DNA of 64,000 nt from CAYPHA01 sp964410215 (lineage in GTDB: Bacteria; Calditrichota; Calditrichia; Calditrichales; CAYPHA01): the NCBI GenBank assembly GCA_964410215.1, contig CAYPHA010000001.1:1-64000 (forward strand), in the 5' to 3' direction. The notes under the pieces were generated by a model. The model had not been told where the DNA came from. It ran no database searches and saw only the letters and a program-made list of their open reading frames with translations. Below are positions 60,762 through 64,000 of this stretch, one piece after another (within the stretch, counting starts at the first letter, position 1; each line of letters starts with the position of its first letter). Made by a program: the position numbers and the translations under genes.

Positions 60762-61796
60762 ATGAATTTTAATACAATCCGTTTTGCTGATGACCGGCTT
60801 TATATCCTTGATCAAACCCTTCTGCCGAATGAAAAGGCGGAAATTGAACTGACCACGTTAGATCAGGTAATAGAAGCCATAAAAAGTTTACGCGTACGAG
60901 GTGCTCCGGCTATTGGTATCACTGCTGCTTACGGCCTCTTTCGGGAAGTGCGCAGGTTAGTTGAGGAACGTTCTTTGACAGATAAACGCTTTTATAGCAC
61001 AGCCGAAAAACTGAAGAAAGCACGCCCTACCGCGGTAAACCTGGAATGGGCTGTTGACAGAATGTCGCGCGTTTATGAGCAGCATAATACCGGCTCAGAC
61101 AACACCCTATTGAATGAATTACGTCAATGCGCGGCAGATATTCATAATGAAGACCGGCAAACCTGTAAGGCGATCGGAGAGTACGGCGCCGGACTTGTGA
61201 AAGACGGTTATCGTATCTTAACACACTGTAATGCAGGTATACTGGCGACAGGCGGAACCGGCACGGCACTGTCCGTTATTTATACCGCACAGAATCAGGG
61301 TAAGAATCTGCACGTTTTTGTTGATGAAACCAGACCCCTTGGTCAGGGCACCCGACTGACATATTGGGAACTCCGGCAAAATCAGGTTCCGGCAACACTG
61401 ATTACAGATAATATGGCCGGAAGCCTCATGCAGTCCGGGAGCATCGATTTGGTTGTCGTTGGTGCGGACAGGATAGCTTCCAACGGCGATTTTGCCAATA
61501 AAATCGGTACGTATCCTCTGGCTGTTCTGGCATCCTATCATCACGTTCCTTTCTATTGCGCGGCTCCCCGCTCCAGTTTCGATCTTAAATTGAACAACGG
61601 AAGTGAAATTCCCATTGAGATGCGTGATAAGAGAGAAGTGACCGGTATATGGCATATTCAGGATGAAAACGCCTACGCGGTTTATAATCCGGCGTTTGAT
61701 ATAACACCGCATTCACTTATTTCGGGAATAATTACCGAATTTGGAATCATAAAAATACCATTTACGCAAAATATTAAACAATTTTTAACTTTTTAA
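60762..61796 (+). CDS. mtnA: S-methyl-5-thioribose-1-phosphate isomerase
   Basis: 344 residues, full length. RVRGAPAIGITAAYGL near 45-60, TAVNLEWAVDRM, the catalytic Cys in THCNAG (about 155), the catalytic Asp in VVGADRIASNGDFANKIGT (about 236) and IPIEMRDKREV. It converts methylthioribose 1-phosphate to methylthioribulose 1-phosphate in methionine salvage. Other salvage genes are not in the window. A TPR lipoprotein gene follows by 10 bases. Confidence 0.95.
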   Translation: MNFNTIRFADDRLYILDQTLLPNEKAEIELTTLDQVIEAIKSLRVRGAPAIGITAAYGLFREVRRLVEERSLTDKRFYSTAEKLKKARPTAVNLEWAVDRMSRVYEQHNTGSDNTLLNELRQCAADIHNEDRQTCKAIGEYGAGLVKDGYRILTHCNAGILATGGTGTALSVIYTAQNQGKNLHVFVDETRPLGQGTRLTYWELRQNQVPATLITDNMAGSLMQSGSIDLVVVGADRIASNGDFANKIGTYPLAVLASYHHVPFYCAAPRSSFDLKLNNGSEIPIEMRDKREVTGIWHIQDENAYAVYNPAFDITPHSLISGIITEFGIIKIPFTQNIKQFLTF

Positions 61797-61806
61797 GGAG
61801 TAAGAC

Positions 61807-62895
61807 ATGAAACGATTTTTGTTTATTGTTTTAACATCTGTTCTGGTTCTTGGATTACTTGTATCTTGCCGTCCGCCGGAACTTGAAGGAGCATTTGTTG
61901 ATTTTAATGCCGGACGCTTTGACAATGCACTGAAGCTGGCGAAGGAATCGACTGAAAAATATCCGACGAATGCGGAAGCCTGGTATCTGCTCGGCAGAAT
62001 TTACGGGAAAAAAGGCATGTTCACCGACATGGTTGATGCATTTGACAAATCCCTGGAAATCGGTCCTGCACATAAAACCGCGATTGAACAGGAAAAGCAA
62101 TATTATTTCCAGAGCAAGTTCAATGATGCCGTATCTAAATACAATGCATTCACCAAGGTTGAGGATAAGACTTCTGAAAAAGCCCTTAAAACACTGGAAA
62201 ATGCCATTGCCGACTTTAAACAAGCCATCGCCATTAATAAGGATGACTACACCGCTCACAGACTGGTTGCTGTCTCTTATATTATTCTGGATAATGACGA
62301 AGAGGCCCTGAAATATTACGAAAAGCTTACAGAAATTTATCCTGATACATCAAATTCCTGGCTGGATCTCGGTATTTTTTATTATAATGGCCAGGAGTAT
62401 GAAAAAGCTATTGATTATCTGAAAAAAGCCGCTGAGCTGGCTCCCCAGGATCCCGAACCGATTACCTATCTTGCCCAGAGTTATGATTTCAGCAAACAGC
62501 GCAAACCTGCCATTGAAGCTTATGACAAAGCCATATCCGTTAATCCGGAAGAAAAAGCGCTTCCTTTTAACCTTGGGTTGCTCTATGTCAAATCTGCCAG
62601 TGATACAACAGTAGCAAAAGACAAACAGATTGAATATCTGAGGGAAGCAATTTTAAACTTTGACAGAGTTATCCAGATTGACAATGAGATCAAAGAAGCT
62701 CATCAACTGAAAAGTACGGCTGAAATCCGGCTTGAAGACTGGAGTGCAGCAAAGGAAACCCTTCTAAAAGGGCTTGATTTATTTCCGGACGATGCCGACA
62801 TGTGGAATAACCTGGGTGTTTGTTATGCACGTATGAATCAGAAAGAAAAAGCAGAAGAGGCTTTTGAGAAAGCAAAAGAGCTTGGCGGCGAATAA
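61807..62895 (+). CDS. TPR-repeat lipoprotein
   Basis: 362 residues; AAGGAG before the ATG, lipobox LVSC (Cys21). About seven TPR units are visible: AFVDFNAGRFDNALKLAKES, AEAWYLLGRIYGKKG, SNSWLDLGIFYYNGQEYEKAIDYLKKAAEL, KPAIEAYDKAISVNPEE and ADMWNNLGVCYARMNQKEKAEEAFEKAKEL. A scaffold of the outer-membrane inner face is likely; a specific partner cannot be named. Tight spacing to mtnA indicates one mRNA, but no functional link is obvious. Confidence 0.88.
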   Translation: MKRFLFIVLTSVLVLGLLVSCRPPELEGAFVDFNAGRFDNALKLAKESTEKYPTNAEAWYLLGRIYGKKGMFTDMVDAFDKSLEIGPAHKTAIEQEKQYYFQSKFNDAVSKYNAFTKVEDKTSEKALKTLENAIADFKQAIAINKDDYTAHRLVAVSYIILDNDEEALKYYEKLTEIYPDTSNSWLDLGIFYYNGQEYEKAIDYLKKAAELAPQDPEPITYLAQSYDFSKQRKPAIEAYDKAISVNPEEKALPFNLGLLYVKSASDTTVAKDKQIEYLREAILNFDRVIQIDNEIKEAHQLKSTAEIRLEDWSAAKETLLKGLDLFPDDADMWNNLGVCYARMNQKEKAEEAFEKAKELGGE

Positions 62896-62917
62896 GAGAA
62901 TAGTATAAATACAAATG

Positions 62918-62945
62918 AAAAAGGCTGTCCCTGGACAGCCTTTTT
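62918..62945. terminator. Bidirectional terminator between TPR lipoprotein and rex genes
   Basis: AAAAAGGCTGTCC and GGACAGCCTTTTT pair over 13 bases around a minimal loop, with a T run on the plus strand and an A run on the left that serves the minus strand. The rex stop is one base from the right arm. Confidence 0.93.
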
Positions 62946-62946
62946 T

Positions 62947-63570
62947 TTACTTATGATGTGATAAATAATATGACAACGCTTCGAGTTCTATAGACATATT
63001 TTCGTTTTTAACAATAACAAAACCGGGTGTACGTATACTGATCGGAGCAAAATTGAGGAAAGCGCGCACACCGCATTCAACGAGTTGATCCACCACCGCC
63101 TGAGCGACCCGTGCCGGAACAGCGATAATAGCAATTTCAATTTCTTCCCTTTTAACAACAGTGCAGGCATCATCGAAATGATGGATTGTCAGACCGCTTA
63201 CTTCTTTATCAATTTTATCGGCATCATTATCGAAAACAGCTTTAATAAAAAAGCCCTGTTTACGGAATTCCTGATAATCAATAAGAGCACGCCCGATATT
63301 ACCAACGCCGATCAGTGCGACATTCCAATTCTTCTTTAATCCAAGAATTTTACCGATTTCCTCACGAAGATCTTCGGTTCTATATCCCAATCCTCTTTTG
63401 CCAAACGTACCAAAGAAGGACAGGTCCTTCCTGACCTGGGCAGACGTTACACCCTCAAGCTCGGCTATTTCGTCAGATGATACGGTCTCAACATCCTTTT
63501 CAATTAAGAGTCCCAACGTTCTGTAATACTTGGAAAGACGATTAATGGTGGATACAGCGATCTTTTTCAT
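62947..63570 (-). CDS. rex: Redox-sensing transcriptional repressor Rex
   Basis: 207 residues from the ATG at 63570, which has a perfect GGAGG site; a start at 63597 is not needed. Winged helix 1-78 (STINRLSKYYRTLGLLIE, LEGVTSAQVRKDLSFFGTFGKRG), Rossmann domain with VALIGVGNIGRALIDY and EIAIIAVPARVAQAVVD, and the C-terminal swap helix ending LSYYLSHHK. Rex senses the NADH/NAD ratio and represses fermentation genes when NADH is low. It lies 46 bases downstream of gyrA, same strand. Confidence 0.97.
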   Translation of the reverse strand: MKKIAVSTINRLSKYYRTLGLLIEKDVETVSSDEIAELEGVTSAQVRKDLSFFGTFGKRGLGYRTEDLREEIGKILGLKKNWNVALIGVGNIGRALIDYQEFRKQGFFIKAVFDNDADKIDKEVSGLTIHHFDDACTVVKREEIEIAIIAVPARVAQAVVDQLVECGVRAFLNFAPISIRTPGFVIVKNENMSIELEALSYYLSHHK

Positions 63571-63616
63571 GTTTCCTCCGTCTGCGAATAAAGTCACAGT
63601 TTATTAATTTGCCTCT

Positions 63617-64000
63617 TTATTCTTCTTCTCTCTCTGTGTCATCCACTTCTTCTTCCTGGACAATCCTGGCAATGTCACTGACCTGATCATCCGCATCAAG
63701 ACGTATAATTCTTACGCCCTGTGTATTTCTTCCAATAATATTTATATTACCGATATTTTGTCTGATTACAACACCGTTGGTTGTTATAACCATAATATCC
63801 TCGGATTCGATAACCCCCATGGCGTCGACCAGCTTCCCTGTTTTATCCGTCAGCTTCATGGCAATAATACCGCCGCCGGAACGCTGCTGCAAACGGAAAT
63901 CATCCACCGGTGTGCGCTTTCCATATCCGTTCTCTGAAATTGTAAATATATGCTTATGTTCATCTACGACAAGCATCGTAATCAGCCAGTCGTTTGGTTT
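63617..64000 (-). CDS. gyrA: DNA gyrase subunit A, C-terminal end (cut by window edge)
   Basis: The last 127 codons of gyrA; the frame continues past base 64000. Visible are the last beta-pinwheel blades of the C-terminal domain: ISENGYGKRTPVDDFRLQQR, GGIIAMKLTDKTGKLVDA, VVIRQNIGNINIIGRNTQGVRIIRL, followed by an acidic tail (EEEVDDTEREEE). These wrap DNA for negative supercoiling. The acidic tail is a known modulator of gyrase activity in several bacteria. Confidence 0.95.
   Translation of the reverse strand, partial: KPNDWLITMLVVDEHKHIFTISENGYGKRTPVDDFRLQQRSGGGIIAMKLTDKTGKLVDAMGVIESEDIMVITTNGVVIRQNIGNINIIGRNTQGVRIIRLDADDQVSDIARIVQEEEVDDTEREEE

Noticed and set aside
1..64000. tRNA, rRNA, CRISPR array, insertion sequence or prophage
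   Set aside because: I found no cloverleaf-type sequence, rRNA core, regular spaced repeats, transposase, integrase or phage genes in the intergenic regions or frames.

Overview
The window looks like a chromosomal segment of a diderm bacterium of the FCB superphylum, most like Calditrichota, KSB1 or Marinimicrobia-type lineages. The reasons are five large secreted proteins ending in the C-terminal sorting domain with the NYPNPFNP motif (type IX secretion, T9SS), two PorV/PorQ-family outer-membrane proteins, two TonB-dependent receptors with a carboxypeptidase-like regulatory N-terminus, BatA-type and propeller proteins, and an LpxH-like enzyme that implies lipid A. The phylum is an inference. 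A run of 10 N at 33969-33978 marks an assembly gap, so this is probably a draft or metagenome-derived contig. I see no tRNA, rRNA, CRISPR array or insertion sequence.

Region 1 (1-1300): three small AT-rich leftward genes (UPF0158 family, a basic hypothetical protein, a zinc-ribbon protein), then a 340-base gap with a possible decayed coding remnant.

Region 2 (1301-33910): a strand-uniform block of 15 leftward genes, apparently in four transcription units. The upstream unit (33910 to 18678) holds two diverged copies of a module: TonB receptor, secreted ~720-residue protein, PorV/PorQ protein, with a lipoprotein in each flank. The downstream units (18566 to 1301) encode a secreted propeller protein, three GHL10-type glycoside hydrolases, one of them a lipoprotein fused to a NamZ/DUF1343 exo-N-acetylmuramidase, an N-acetylmuramoyl-L-alanine amidase, a phosphodiester glycosidase (NAGPA type), a TolB-like propeller and a GNAT acetyltransferase resembling the C-terminal domain of eukaryotic O-GlcNAcase. 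Read together they suggest an extracellular system that strips and depolymerises peptidoglycan or other amino-sugar polymers from other cells or necromass. This is the strongest candidate for an undescribed system.

Region 3 (34263-45044): housekeeping genes: LpxH-like hydrolase, a DJ-1/PfpI gene broken by a deletion between short repeats, DUF1611 (DgcN-like), a ComEA-like HhH protein, dnaJ, grpE, ftsX, ftsE, a methyltransferase, a BatA/vWA protein and hflX.

Region 4 (45068-54585): a secreted propeller protein whose best start is ATC, an MFS/POT-like transporter, an FmdB zinc ribbon, pta-coaD-rsmD, then a three-gene leftward cassette (acidic single-pass membrane protein, PilM-like protein, giant pseudopilin-like coiled-coil protein) that may be an unrecognised type IV filament or secretion platform.

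Region 5 (54823-64000): a HEAT-repeat/cyclophilin lipoprotein, TPR proteins, an orphan histidine kinase, a SigR/RsrA-like ECF sigma and redox-type zinc anti-sigma pair with its own ECF-type promoter, mtnA, rex and the 3' end of gyrA. Well-formed intrinsic terminators separate several units.
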